Positions 53,239-63,730 of a DNA stretch of 64,000 nucleotides are shown piece by piece. The notes beneath the pieces were generated by a model. The model searched no databases and was not told the DNA's origin. It saw only the letters and a program-made list of their open reading frames with translations. Source of the stretch: DATARH01 sp963789255 (GTDB lineage Bacteria > Pseudomonadota > Alphaproteobacteria > ATCC43930 > CGMCC-115725); contig CAWBJW010000002.1 of assembly GCA_963789255.1 (NCBI GenBank), forward strand, positions 1,240,001-1,304,000, given 5' to 3'. Each line of letters opens with the position of its first letter. Position 1 is the stretch's first letter. Made by a program: the position numbers and the translations under genes.

Positions 53239-54816
53239 TCAGCCGCCGCTCTGCATCAGCTTCTGCGCCTCTTCCCGCAGCGCGCGGCGGAAGAGCTTGC
53301 CGGTCTCGGTCACCGGAAGGGCGGCGCGGATCGCGATATGGTCCGGCACCTTGTAGCTCGAAGCGAGGGCGCGGCAATGGGCGCGCAGGGCGGCGGCGCT
53401 GATCTCCGACGCCGGCTTTGCCACGACAAAAGCGACGATCGCCTCGCCGCGCTCGCCGGCATCGGCACCGACCACCGCCGCCTGGGCGACGGCTGGATGC
53501 ATTAGCAGCAAGGTCTCGACCTCAGCCGGCGAGACATTGATCCCGGCGCGCTTGATGATGTCGGCGTCGCGCGCAACGAAGTGGAAGCCGCCCGCCTCGT
53601 CGACAAAGCCGAGATCGCCGGTGCGGAAATAGCCGTCCGCGGTGAAGGCGGCTTGGTTGTACGCGGCGCTGGCGCCGCAATAACCCGGCGTCACGTAACC
53701 GGCGACTTCAAGTGCGCCGGTCGTGCCTTCCGGCAAGACCTGGCGGTTCTCGGGATCGACGATGCGCAGCCGCACGCCCGGCAGCGGCGGCCCCTGCCCT
53801 GCCATGCGGCATTCCAGCGGCCAGTCGCACGGCGTCACACAGCAATTGCCGTAAATCTCGGTCGAGCCGTAGATGTTGCAGATCTGCGCGGCGCCGAGCT
53901 CCTCGGCGGCGATGCGCACCTCTTGCGGGCTGCCGATCATCAGCCCGGTCCTGAGGCTCGCCACCCGCCGGGGCCGGAACTCGGGATGCCGCAACACCGC
54001 GCCGGTGATGCTCGGCAATGTGTAGACCGCGGTAACGCGGTGGCGCTCGACCAGGCCGATCCAATCGGCGGCATCGAAATGCCCTTGCAGCACCAATGCC
54101 GCGCCATGCGACGAGGTCGCCGGCAGGGCGTTGCAGGCGCCATAGGCCCAGAACAGCGGCGGCGCCAGCAGGACCCGGTCATCGGCGGTCAGGCGCATCC
54201 GCTCGCCGATATTAAAGCCGTTTTCAATGACCGCGTAATGCTGCAGCCGCACCGCTTTCGGCCGCGCGCTCGACCCCGAGGTGTAAAGGATCAGCGCGTC
54301 GTCGCCGGCGCTGGCGCCCTGGCCCGGCGCGAGCAGGTCGAGCGCGGCGGCGGAGCGGAAATCATCGTAACCGATCCAACCCGGCCTGATGCCGCCGCCG
54401 AGCATGACGATCAGACGCAGCAGCGGGAAATTCGGCGTCAACGCGGCGAGCACGGACGCAAAATCCTGCCCGGCGAAGGAATCGACCGCGATCAGCGCTT
54501 GGACCGCCGAATCGGCGAGCAGATAGGCCAGCTCGCCCGGTTTCGACCAGGTGCTGAACGGCACCGCGACGGCGCCTGCTGCGGTTGCGCCGATGGCGGC
54601 TTCGAGCCATTCGAGCCGGTTGTTGACGAGGATCCCGACCCGGTCGCCGCGCCCGATCCCGTTTGCAAGCAGCGCCGCGCCGATACGGCCGGCGCCGTCG
54701 GCGAGGTCGCGGTAGGTGGCGGCGCGCTCGCCGCAAATGACGGCGGTGCGGTCCGGATGGCGCCCGGCCTGTTCGCGACAGAGGTCGAACAGCGTGCGGC
54801 TGTGGGGCGCCTTCAT
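53239..54816 (-). CDS. Acyl-CoA synthetase (class I adenylate-forming enzyme)
   Basis: A 525-residue ANL-superfamily ligase, which activates a carboxylic acid with ATP and loads it on CoA. The P-loop A3 motif is DALILYTSGSSARPKAV (usually SGTTGxPKGV; here SGSSARPKAV). A5 is ICNIYGSTEIYGN, A7 is YFRTGDLGFVDE, A8 is ADIIKRAGINVSPAEVE, and A10 is PVTETGKLFRRALRE, with the conserved Lys. Substrate type cannot be assigned; a short or aromatic acid is possible. It is on the same strand as the downstream-lying CaiB-type transferase gene, with a palindromic repeat between. Confidence 0.87.
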   Translation of the reverse strand: MKAPHSRTLFDLCREQAGRHPDRTAVICGERAATYRDLADGAGRIGAALLANGIGRGDRVGILVNNRLEWLEAAIGATAAGAVAVPFSTWSKPGELAYLLADSAVQALIAVDSFAGQDFASVLAALTPNFPLLRLIVMLGGGIRPGWIGYDDFRSAAALDLLAPGQGASAGDDALILYTSGSSARPKAVRLQHYAVIENGFNIGERMRLTADDRVLLAPPLFWAYGACNALPATSSHGAALVLQGHFDAADWIGLVERHRVTAVYTLPSITGAVLRHPEFRPRRVASLRTGLMIGSPQEVRIAAEELGAAQICNIYGSTEIYGNCCVTPCDWPLECRMAGQGPPLPGVRLRIVDPENRQVLPEGTTGALEVAGYVTPGYCGASAAYNQAAFTADGYFRTGDLGFVDEAGGFHFVARDADIIKRAGINVSPAEVETLLLMHPAVAQAAVVGADAGERGEAIVAFVVAKPASEISAAALRAHCRALASSYKVPDHIAIRAALPVTETGKLFRRALREEAQKLMQSGG

Positions 54817-54829
54817 ATGTTTACTTCCC

Positions 54830-54909
54830 CGTCACCCCCGCGGAAGCGGGGGTCCAGGGCAACCACTCGCACCCGTGCCCCTGGATTCCCGCTTGCGCGG
54901 GAATGACGG
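54830..54909. repeat. Intergenic palindromic repeat, type D
   Basis: CGTCACCCCCGCGGAAGCGG faces GCGGGAATGACGG-type sequence over about 80 bp (arms CCCCGCGGAAGCGGGGGTCC and TGGATTCCCGCTTGCGCGGG). The motif CCCGCTTGCGCGGGAATGAC is a common alphaproteobacterial spacer repeat. It lies between the acyl-CoA synthetase start and the CoA-transferase end. Confidence 0.8.
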
Positions 54910-54936
54910 CTTGGTGAGGCAAGATCTCGTCGATTG

Positions 54937-56121
54937 CTAAACGACACCCTTCTCACGCAGCTCCGAAATCGCCGCGGCATCGTAGCCGAGCTCGCGCAAT
55001 ACTTCGTCGGTGTGCTGGCCCTGGTCGGGGGTCGGGCGCAGTTTTTCGGGCTGCGGGTAGCGGCTCATGTGGATCGGCTGGCCGACCACCTCGTATTCGC
55101 CGATCTTGGGATGGTCGACCTTCCTGGCCATGCCGAGATGCTTGACCTGCGGGTCCTCCCAGGCCTGGTCGATCGTGTTGATCGGGCCGCACGGCACGCC
55201 GGCCTTGTTCAAGGCCTCGACCCAATAGGCGCTCGGCTTGCTGCGCACGAGATCGTTGAGATGGGCGATCAGCGCCGCGCGGTTTTTCGCGCGCAACGGC
55301 ACGGTGGCGAAATCCGGGTTGCTCGCGAGTTGCTTGTCGCCGGCTACCTCGCAGAAGCGTTTCCACAGATTGTCGCCGGAGGCGGCGATGTTGATGTAGC
55401 CGTCGGCGGTCTGGAACATGCCGGTACCGGGCGAGGTCGGATGGAAATTGCCCTCCTGGCCGGCGATTTCGCCTTTCATCAGCCAGCGCGCCGCCTGGAA
55501 ATCGAGCATGAAGAGCTGCGCCTCAATGAGGGAGGTGTGCACCCATTGTCCCTCGCCCGAGCGCTCGCGTTCGAGCAACGCCAGGACGATCCCGTTCGCC
55601 AAGAGGATGCCCGCGGCGGTGTCGTTGATCGCGATGCCGACGCGCACCGGCCCCTGGCCGGGCAGGCCGGTGATCGACATCAGGCCGCCCATGCCCTGGG
55701 CGATCTGGTCGACCCCGGGGCGGCCTTCGTAGGGGCCGTCCTGGCCGAACCCGGAGATGCTGCCGTAGACGATGCGCGGGTTGATTTTCTTGACCGCCTC
55801 GTAATCGACACCGAGGCGGTGCTTCACGGTCGAGCGGAAGTTCTCGACGACGACATCGGCGCGTCCGGCAAGCTCGAAGAAGATCTTCTTGCCCGCCGGC
55901 GTCTTCAGGTCGAGGCTGAGCGAGCGCTTGTTGCGGTGGAGGTTCTGGAAATCGGGGCCGTCGCGGCGGCTGCCGGTGGCATCGGTGTGCTCGCCCGGCA
56001 TCTCGATCTTGATGACGTCGGCGCCCCAATCGGCGAGCTGGCGCACCGCGGTCGGGCCGGCGCGATGGGCAGTCAGGTCGATGACGGTGAAGCCGGCCAA
56101 GGGCATCGAAGGCGTGGGCAT
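54937..56121 (-). CDS. CaiB/BaiF-family (type III) CoA-transferase
   Basis: A 394-residue member of the type III CoA-transferase family. It starts MPTPSMPLAGFTVIDLTAHRAGP, and motifs are GADVIKIEMPGEHTDATG, RNKRSLSLDLKTPAGKK, YGSISGFGQDGPYEGRPGVDQIAQGMGG (the nucleophilic Asp sits in the family's GVDQIAQG block) and WEDPQVKHLGMA. It moves CoA between organic acids such as formyl-CoA/oxalate or succinyl-CoA/dicarboxylates. The substrate is unknown. It could work with the acyl-CoA synthetase next to it. Confidence 0.9.
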   Translation of the reverse strand: MPTPSMPLAGFTVIDLTAHRAGPTAVRQLADWGADVIKIEMPGEHTDATGSRRDGPDFQNLHRNKRSLSLDLKTPAGKKIFFELAGRADVVVENFRSTVKHRLGVDYEAVKKINPRIVYGSISGFGQDGPYEGRPGVDQIAQGMGGLMSITGLPGQGPVRVGIAINDTAAGILLANGIVLALLERERSGEGQWVHTSLIEAQLFMLDFQAARWLMKGEIAGQEGNFHPTSPGTGMFQTADGYINIAASGDNLWKRFCEVAGDKQLASNPDFATVPLRAKNRAALIAHLNDLVRSKPSAYWVEALNKAGVPCGPINTIDQAWEDPQVKHLGMARKVDHPKIGEYEVVGQPIHMSRYPQPEKLRPTPDQGQHTDEVLRELGYDAAAISELREKGVV

Positions 56122-56303
56122 GTCGGGGTATCTCCGCGGTGGGTAATCTCACGCAAATCGTAACCGTTCAGTCGTGCCGGCGCCATGGGTTGCCCGTCCA
56201 CGCGATTTCCCAGGACCCAGGATAGCCAGACGCACGTGGTTACCCATATGACTCAAAATAAAACAGCCCTGCGACGGCAGGCGCAGTGAACAGGTGGGCG
56301 TCA

Positions 56304-57269
56304 ATGAACCTCCGCACCGTTGATCTCAATCTGCTAGTGGTCTTCGATGCCTTAATGGCTGAACGAAGTATAACAGCAGCCGCCAGGAGGGTCGGGATGA
56401 GCGCATCGGCAATGAGCCATGCGCTTCGCCGACTTCGCGACACCTTCAACGATCCACTGTTTGAACGGACGCTCGAAGGATTGAGGCCGACCCAACGGGC
56501 ATTAGACCTCGACAAGCCGGTGCGAACCGCGTTGCTGGAACTCCAGCATGGTTTGGCGCAGCAACTTGCGTTCGATCCAGCGACCTCGGACCGAACCTTC
56601 AACATCCGGATCTCAGATTTCTTGGTCGGCTGCCTGCTGCCACGGCTGTGTGCACGGGTGAGAGCAGATGCGCCCGGCGTAACGTTGTTCGTCGAGTATC
56701 TTTCGCGCGACGCCATCCACCGACCCGGAGACATCCATTTGCGCATCGCGGCCGGCGAGGGTGGCCCAGAATATCGGCAGGAGCGCATTTGGTCGGACGT
56801 TTTCGTCGTCGCAATGCGACGCGACCATCCGGCTGCGCGGCTGCCGCTGACGATCGAGCGCTATTCGGGCCTACCCCATCTTCGGGTACTGAGCGCCAAC
56901 GTCGATGGACGCCCGCTGGATGACCTGCTCGACAGCAAGGGGCTAGTGCGGCGCGCCGCGCTGACGATTCCGAGCCTGGCGGGAGTGATCCCGATCCTGC
57001 AGCATACCGATTTATGCACTGTGCTGCCGCAACAGTGGATCAACCTTTATAAGGGCTTGGGAGAATTGGCGACGAGGCCTCTTCCGGTGGAGGGAATTGA
57101 GTACACCGTCGATATGGTCTGGCACGGGCGAGACGACCGGGAATCCGGACACCGCTGGCTGCGCAGATTGATCACTGAGGAATTCGCGATGTTATACGCG
57201 ACGGCGCGCGGCTCCGATGGGGTCGTGCCACACCGCCTCGACATTTCCCCGATCGCCGCGCGATGTTGA
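56304..57269 (+). CDS. LysR-family (NodD-like) transcriptional regulator
   Basis: A 321-residue regulator. The HTH is in MNLRTVDLNLLVVFDALMAERSITAAARRVGMSASAMSHALRRLRD, close to the NodD/NahR branch of LysR, followed by NDPLFERTLEGLRPTQRA. The effector domain has RTFNIRISDFLVGCLLPRL and ends MVWHGRDDRESGHRWLRRLI, all NodD/NahR-like. Inducers of that branch are aromatic compounds (flavonoids, salicylate). AGGTGGGCGTCA before ATG 56304 sets the start; a GTG at 56286 is in frame. It is divergent from the CoA-transferase, 183 bp apart, and may control it. GC is clearly lower than in neighbours, suggesting transfer. Confidence 0.9.
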   Translation: MNLRTVDLNLLVVFDALMAERSITAAARRVGMSASAMSHALRRLRDTFNDPLFERTLEGLRPTQRALDLDKPVRTALLELQHGLAQQLAFDPATSDRTFNIRISDFLVGCLLPRLCARVRADAPGVTLFVEYLSRDAIHRPGDIHLRIAAGEGGPEYRQERIWSDVFVVAMRRDHPAARLPLTIERYSGLPHLRVLSANVDGRPLDDLLDSKGLVRRAALTIPSLAGVIPILQHTDLCTVLPQQWINLYKGLGELATRPLPVEGIEYTVDMVWHGRDDRESGHRWLRRLITEEFAMLYATARGSDGVVPHRLDISPIAARC

Positions 57270-57364
57270 ACGGACTGCATGTGCCCTTGAAGATTATGAA
57301 ATAGGAGCGCCCTGGACGCGCGCATATATCGCTCGCGACACACACATCGCGAGGCTTTGAGCAG

Positions 57365-57565
57365 GTGGCGCGAAAGAACTGTAGGGACGATCAACCGCTA
57401 AACGCCGGTCAGTTGGCGCAAGCGACGGCGATTCGCTATCGGGCCCATGCCTTTGACATACGGGAACTGGCTGGTTCATATCCTGACGGGGCGCTGCGTG
57501 AGCGACTGCTGGCGATCGCCACTGAATTTGATGAGATGGCCGCTGAAATAGAAGGCGCTCGGTGA
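57365..57565 (+). CDS. Hypothetical small protein, 66 residues
   Basis: A soluble protein with an acidic-basic helix at its C terminus (RERLLAIATEFDEMAAEIEGAR). The start (GTG 57365) is preceded by GAGCAG. I do not recognise it. It overlaps the next gene by GTGA, so they are coupled. GC is lower than the window average. Confidence 0.5.
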   Translation: MARKNCRDDQPLNAGQLAQATAIRYRAHAFDIRELAGSYPDGALRERLLAIATEFDEMAAEIEGAR

Positions 57566-57849
57566 AGACGCCATTTGAGAGGGCTATGTTCTTGCACCCT
57601 CATAAGGCGCATCTTCGCGACGATGCGAATGCCTTGGACACGCCTCAGCATGACGCTGGGGAGGAACCGGCGATCAGTGGCTATGGGAAATGCAAGTCGT
57701 GCCGCTGTGGCGGATACCGCAGCGCTCGGCCTTGGATATGCGTCTGCGGGCATGCTTTTGCCGACCACGAAATCTTTGAGTTCCCCCAAGGGCTCGAGAG
57801 AACGGGAAAAATGAGGACGGCGGATGGTTTCCTGGTTCTGTCGAAGTGA
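57562..57849 (+). CDS. Hypothetical Cys-rich protein (possible zinc ribbon), 95 residues
   Basis: The central part has CKSCRCGGYRSARPWICVCGHAF, with two CxCG-type clusters that could bind one zinc ion, between a charged N-terminal part (HKAHLRDDANALDTPQ) and EIFEFPQGLERTGKM. The GTG start overlaps the preceding gene. No known family is recognised; the ribbon suggests nucleic-acid or protein binding. Both small genes lie in the low-GC patch after the LysR regulator. Confidence 0.55.
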   Translation: MKTPFERAMFLHPHKAHLRDDANALDTPQHDAGEEPAISGYGKCKSCRCGGYRSARPWICVCGHAFADHEIFEFPQGLERTGKMRTADGFLVLSK

Positions 57850-57876
57850 CAGCCCGGACCCAACGATGCCGCGGAA

Positions 57877-58035
57877 GTGCTGATCCCGCCCGGCGTGGTC
57901 CGCGCGGTCGAGCCGCACCGTACCGGATGCTACGTTTACGCTGGCGGCCACAAATGGGATGTCGCGCATTCACATGCCGAGATCGCGCAGGCGGTCAACG
58001 CGGCATTGCGAGGCGAGAGCCAGCGCGTCCGATAG
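57877..58035 (+). CDS. Possible small protein or fragment, 52 residues
   Basis: The frame VLIPPGVVRAVEPHRTGCYV and GGHKWDVAHSHAEIAQAVNAALRGE stays open from GTG 57877 to TAG 58035, and an in-frame stop lies shortly upstream. It looks protein-like (a beta-strand start and a helical end), but there is no clear ribosome-binding site and no recognised family. It could be a truncated gene end. Confidence 0.3.
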   Translation: MLIPPGVVRAVEPHRTGCYVYAGGHKWDVAHSHAEIAQAVNAALRGESQRVR

Positions 58036-58124
58036 AGCCACTGTCGATAGCCAGAAGCCAGTCAAAGCAACACTCCTCGATTTCGGCTAAACTGGCCTCC
58101 CTGACCAACTGCCGGAGGTCCACC

Positions 58125-58827
58125 GTGCCCCACCATTTCGGCGTCCTCATTCCGTTCGACCAATACGACGGCCGAGATCGAGTACAGCCATCTGCTGCCG
58201 CCGGAGTGGCAGGCGCATTACGCGCGCATGATGACGAGCAGCGCCACCAAGACGCCGTTCTCGCCGCCGAAGGATGAGGACGTTGATTATCAGGCTCGCC
58301 TGCTCGGCACCGCCCGGGTCGAGATCGCCTTCCTGTTGCAGACCTCGGCGAGCCTCTTTGCCGACGATTACGATGCCGACGTGACGCGCCGCATCGCCGC
58401 CGCCGCCGGGGTGCCGGCCTTCACCTCGGCGATGGCGATCGGCGAGGCGATGGGCGCGCTCGGCACCCGACATATCGCGCTCGTGTCGCCCTATTCCGAG
58501 CCGGTCAACGCCGGCGCGAAGCGCTATTACGAGGGCAAATACGGGCTGTCGGTGGTCGCGCTCGAAGGTTTTGCCGCGACCGATTCCTACGCGATCGGCC
58601 AGCTCGGGCCGGAGATGGCGCGCAACGCCTTCGCGCGCATCGACCGGCCGGAGATCGAGGCTTTTGTCGTGCCGGGCGGCAACTTCCCGACGATGGCGGC
58701 GATCGCCGGCTGGGAGCGCGAGTTCGGGAAGCCGGTCGTCACCACCAACCAGGCCGCACTATGGGCGGTGCTGCGCCATCTCGGCAGCAGCGACCGCCTG
58801 CCCGGCCTCGGGCGGCTGCTGGAATAG
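58125..58827 (+). CDS. Asp/Glu racemase / maleate isomerase-like protein (one frameshift)
   Basis: A product of about 233 residues. The N terminus MPHHFGVLIPSTNTTAEIEYSHLLP is the IPSTNTT signature of the maleate isomerase/arylmalonate decarboxylase branch. An extra T at about 58155 (CCGTTCGACC for CCGTCGACC) breaks it. Later blocks: VEIAFLLQTSASL, PAFTSAMAIGEAMGALG, RHIALVSPYSEPVNAGAKRYY, AFVVPGGNFPTMAAI and KPVVTTNQAALWAVLR. Both positions that usually carry the catalytic Cys lack it (LLQTSASL and PGGNFPTM), so the reaction may differ. CCGGAGGTCCACC precedes GTG 58125. Confidence 0.8.
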
Positions 58828-58860
58828 CCTTGCCGGCATCCTTGCCCGCGGGAAGCCAGC

Positions 58861-59850
58861 TCAGCCGTCGCCGTGCTGCCGCAACTCGCGCTCTTGATCG
58901 AGTGCTACGACCGTACCGTCCGGGGAAGACCGGTTGACTTTGCGAAGGAAAATATCGATCGCCTGCTCCAGGGTAGCAAGCTCGCTTTGCTCGGCATCCA
59001 ACCCCTTCAGCTCCTCGGCATGCCTGGCCAGCATCTCGGCACGCCGCACGCCCAGGTCATTCTTCGCGCGCTCGATGTCGCTCGGTTTCAGTTGATCCCA
59101 CACAATGATGTCTCCTTTGACGCTGTCGGCCTTTCGAGCAGAAGCGGGTGAAGCGGCGCCGCTCGCCACGATCCGATCGACGCGGTCGGCGGGCGGCTGT
59201 TCTCCGTTGGCCTCATCTGGCAAGGCTTCAGCGGCGGGAGCGGAAGCCTGACGGGAGCCGGCGCCTTCTCTCGCCCTGGGGGGCGGGGCAGGTTCAAGGG
59301 CGCTGGCAGGTTCGGGGGCGCTGGCAAGTTCAGGGAGCGGCTGTTCCCCAATGTTTTCGTTCGGCAAGGCTGCTGCGACGGGGGCCGAGGCCTGGCGGGA
59401 ACGGCGATGGGCAGGTTCAGCGGCGCCGGCAGGTTCGGCGGGCGGCTGCTCCTCCATGTCTTCGTCCGGCGAAGCTTCTGCGACGGGGGAAGCGGCCTGA
59501 CGGGAACGGCGCGGGGCAGGTTCAGCGGCGCCGGCAGGTTCGGCGGGCGGCTGGTCGCCGCCGGCCTGATCCGGCAGGGTTTCTGCGACAGGGGCGGCAG
59601 CCTGGCCGGAGTCGGCGCCCGCTTTCGCTTTGGAATCCGGACCCGGTTCGGCGGCGCCGGCGATGTTGGTCGAGATATGAGTAACGAGTTGCAGACGGAT
59701 CTTTTCCGCCCGGGCGATCTCTTGCTCCAGCGCGCGGGCGCGACCCTGGTCGCCGCGGCTTCTCGCCTCAACCAGACGCGATCGCGCGAGTTCGATATCG
59801 TCGGTAAGGCTTTGCAGCTCCATCCACTCGAACGAACTCGAAGCCTTCAT
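58861..59850 (-). CDS. Coiled-coil protein with a proline/alanine-rich repeat
   Basis: A 329-residue protein with no known family. The first 70 residues (MKASSSFEWMELQSLTDDIELARSRLVEAR, GRARALEQEIARAEKIR) and the last 90 (DIERAKNDLGVRRAEMLARHAEELKGL, ATLEQAIDIFLRKV) form charged coiled-coil helices. Between them lie four degenerate repeats of about 35 residues (PVAEtLPDQ..., QPPAEPAGAAEPA, RRSRQA), with two nearly identical copies. The linker is unstructured. The domain order suggests a two-headed scaffold or spacer. AGAGG is 8 nt before ATG 59850. Confidence 0.7.
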   Translation of the reverse strand: MKASSSFEWMELQSLTDDIELARSRLVEARSRGDQGRARALEQEIARAEKIRLQLVTHISTNIAGAAEPGPDSKAKAGADSGQAAAPVAETLPDQAGGDQPPAEPAGAAEPAPRRSRQAASPVAEASPDEDMEEQPPAEPAGAAEPAHRRSRQASAPVAAALPNENIGEQPLPELASAPEPASALEPAPPPRAREGAGSRQASAPAAEALPDEANGEQPPADRVDRIVASGAASPASARKADSVKGDIIVWDQLKPSDIERAKNDLGVRRAEMLARHAEELKGLDAEQSELATLEQAIDIFLRKVNRSSPDGTVVALDQERELRQHGDG

Positions 59851-60020
59851 GTACATACCTCTACGCGGCAACTCCCGATCGGACGCCACCTCGGTTGCAC
59901 AATTTCATGCCTGCGAAGCGTATCGGATCGTCGTCAGGCGGCGCAAGACCCATCATGGTTTAGCTGGCCCGATCGGGGCCGATCTCGCATAGAATGCGAA
60001 CAAATGAGGAGGATGCGCCG

Positions 60021-61106
60021 ATGCTGTTCACCTGCCTGCCAGAAGGGGCGCAGATCCCGGGCCGGTTCCCGGGGCCCGTGCACGCCCGCGGCAAGTGGTT
60101 CACGATCGACATCCACTGCCACGTGCTGACCCCCCAGGCCGAGGAGATGGTCAAGGGCGCCGGGCTCGAAAACTGGCAGCCGCGCCATCAATTCGCCAAT
60201 GAGCGCACCAGGCAGGTCAACCGCGAGCAGGCGGCGCGCACCCGCATCCAGTTCACCTCGGTCGAGACCCGGCTCGCCGATATGGACCGCATGGGCATCG
60301 ACATCCAGGCGATCACCCCGTCGCCGGCGCAGACCTATTACACCGCCGAGCCCGATCTCGGGATCGCCACCGCGCGGGTCATCAACGACAACCTCGCCGG
60401 GATCTGCGCCAAGCATCCCGACCGCTTCGTCGGCCTCGGCACGGTGCCGTTCCAGGCCCCCGAACTGGCCGTCGCCGAACTCGACCGGCTGCACAAATCG
60501 CTGGGGCTGCGCGGCATCGAGATCGCCACCAACGTCGCCGGCGCGGACCTCTCCGAGCCGCGCTTCCGGCCGATCTTCGCGCGCGCCGAGGCGCTCGGCC
60601 TCGTGCTGTTCATGCACCCGACCGGGTTTCCCGAGGCGAGCCGGTTCCGCGACCATTACCTGACCAACGTCATCGGCAACCCGCTCGACACGACCGTCGC
60701 GGTACATCACCTGATCTTCGGCGGCGTGTTGCACCAGCACCCGAATTTGAAGCTGGTGCTGTCGCATGGCGGCGGCTACCTGCCGGCCTATTCCGGGCGG
60801 ATCGACCATGGCGCCGCGGCGCGCCCGGACACCTGCGAGCATCTGCGCCACATACCGACGACCTATCTGAAGCGGCTCTATTTCGACACGATCGTCTACA
60901 CCCATCACCAGCTCGAATATCTGGTCGAGCAATACGGCGCCGACCATGTGCTGATGGGCACCGACTACCCGGCCGATATGGGCGAAATCGACCCGATCGG
61001 CTTTGTCGAAGGGGCGGCGGGTCTCGACGATGCGGAGCGCCGCGCCATCCTCGGCCATAACGCCGCCCGGCTCCTGAATATCGAGGTTCCGCCGGTCGCG
61101 AGGTGA
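60021..61106 (+). CDS. Amidohydrolase-family protein (ACMSD-like)
   Basis: A 361-residue metal-dependent amidohydrolase 2 enzyme, related to 2-amino-3-carboxymuconate 6-semialdehyde decarboxylase, uracil-5-carboxylate decarboxylase and similar. The N-terminal metal motif is TIDIHCHVLTPQAEE, the middle His is in LVLFMHPTG, another in LSHGGGYLPAYSGR, and the last Asp in LMGTDYPADMGEIDP. GAGGAGG lies 9 nt before ATG 60021. Decarboxylation of an aromatic or enol acid is likely, but the substrate is not evident from neighbours. Confidence 0.85.
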   Translation: MLFTCLPEGAQIPGRFPGPVHARGKWFTIDIHCHVLTPQAEEMVKGAGLENWQPRHQFANERTRQVNREQAARTRIQFTSVETRLADMDRMGIDIQAITPSPAQTYYTAEPDLGIATARVINDNLAGICAKHPDRFVGLGTVPFQAPELAVAELDRLHKSLGLRGIEIATNVAGADLSEPRFRPIFARAEALGLVLFMHPTGFPEASRFRDHYLTNVIGNPLDTTVAVHHLIFGGVLHQHPNLKLVLSHGGGYLPAYSGRIDHGAAARPDTCEHLRHIPTTYLKRLYFDTIVYTHHQLEYLVEQYGADHVLMGTDYPADMGEIDPIGFVEGAAGLDDAERRAILGHNAARLLNIEVPPVAR

Positions 61107-61256
61107 GGCGCATTTATAGCCTATGCCGGCGCGCCGCTCTCGAAATCTAAGCCGACCCTTTGCCCTGGGCTTGACCCGGGGCAACCGCTCATCACTCTGG
61201 CTCTGGATTTCCGCGTTCGCGCCGACGCTTGTGGCACCGCAAAAGGGAGCAACGCA

Positions 61257-61670
61257 ATGGCCCATTGGCTGCTCAAATCCGAACCGGCGAAATATTCCTG
61301 GGACCGCATGGTCGCCGACGGCCGCACCCATTGGGACGGCGTGCGCAACTTCCAGGCGGCGAACAACCTGCGCGCGATGAAGACGGGCGACCGTGCCTTT
61401 TTCTATCACTCGAACGAAGGCAAGGAGATCGTCGGGATCGTTGAGATCGTCAGGCCGTTCTACCCGGACCCCGGCGATCCGAGTGGCAAGTTCGGCATGG
61501 TTGACGTTGCTCCGGTGCTACCGGTGAAGCGGCCGGTCACACTAGCCGAGATGAAGGGAGTGCCCGGGCTCGCCGGCATGTCGCTGCTGCGCCAGTCGCG
61601 CCTGTCGGTATGCCCGGTCGGCGAGGCGGAGTGGGCGACGGTGTGCCATATGGCGGGGCTTGCCGCGTGA
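61257..61670 (+). CDS. EVE-domain protein
   Basis: A 137-residue protein of the EVE family, related to PUA/YTH folds and thought to bind modified nucleotides in RNA or DNA. The start AHWLLKSEPAKYSWDRM and motifs WDGVRNFQAANNLRAMKTGD, FFYHSNEGKEIVGI and FYPDPGDPSGKFGMVDV are the family hallmarks. AAAGGGAGCAACGC precedes ATG 61257. It lies between the amidohydrolase and acs, with no obvious partner. Confidence 0.93.
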   Translation: MAHWLLKSEPAKYSWDRMVADGRTHWDGVRNFQAANNLRAMKTGDRAFFYHSNEGKEIVGIVEIVRPFYPDPGDPSGKFGMVDVAPVLPVKRPVTLAEMKGVPGLAGMSLLRQSRLSVCPVGEAEWATVCHMAGLAA

Positions 61671-61758
61671 GCTTCCGCCGCACAAAGGTTTGCAGGATCG
61701 ACGCGGCTGCGGCATATCTGGCGGCAATCTGTCCGTCGCGCATGGGAGGAGGCAGAAG

Positions 61759-63704
<1,946 letters not shown>

Positions 63705-63730
63705 TGGCGGCGAAACGCCGCCGGCGGGGT

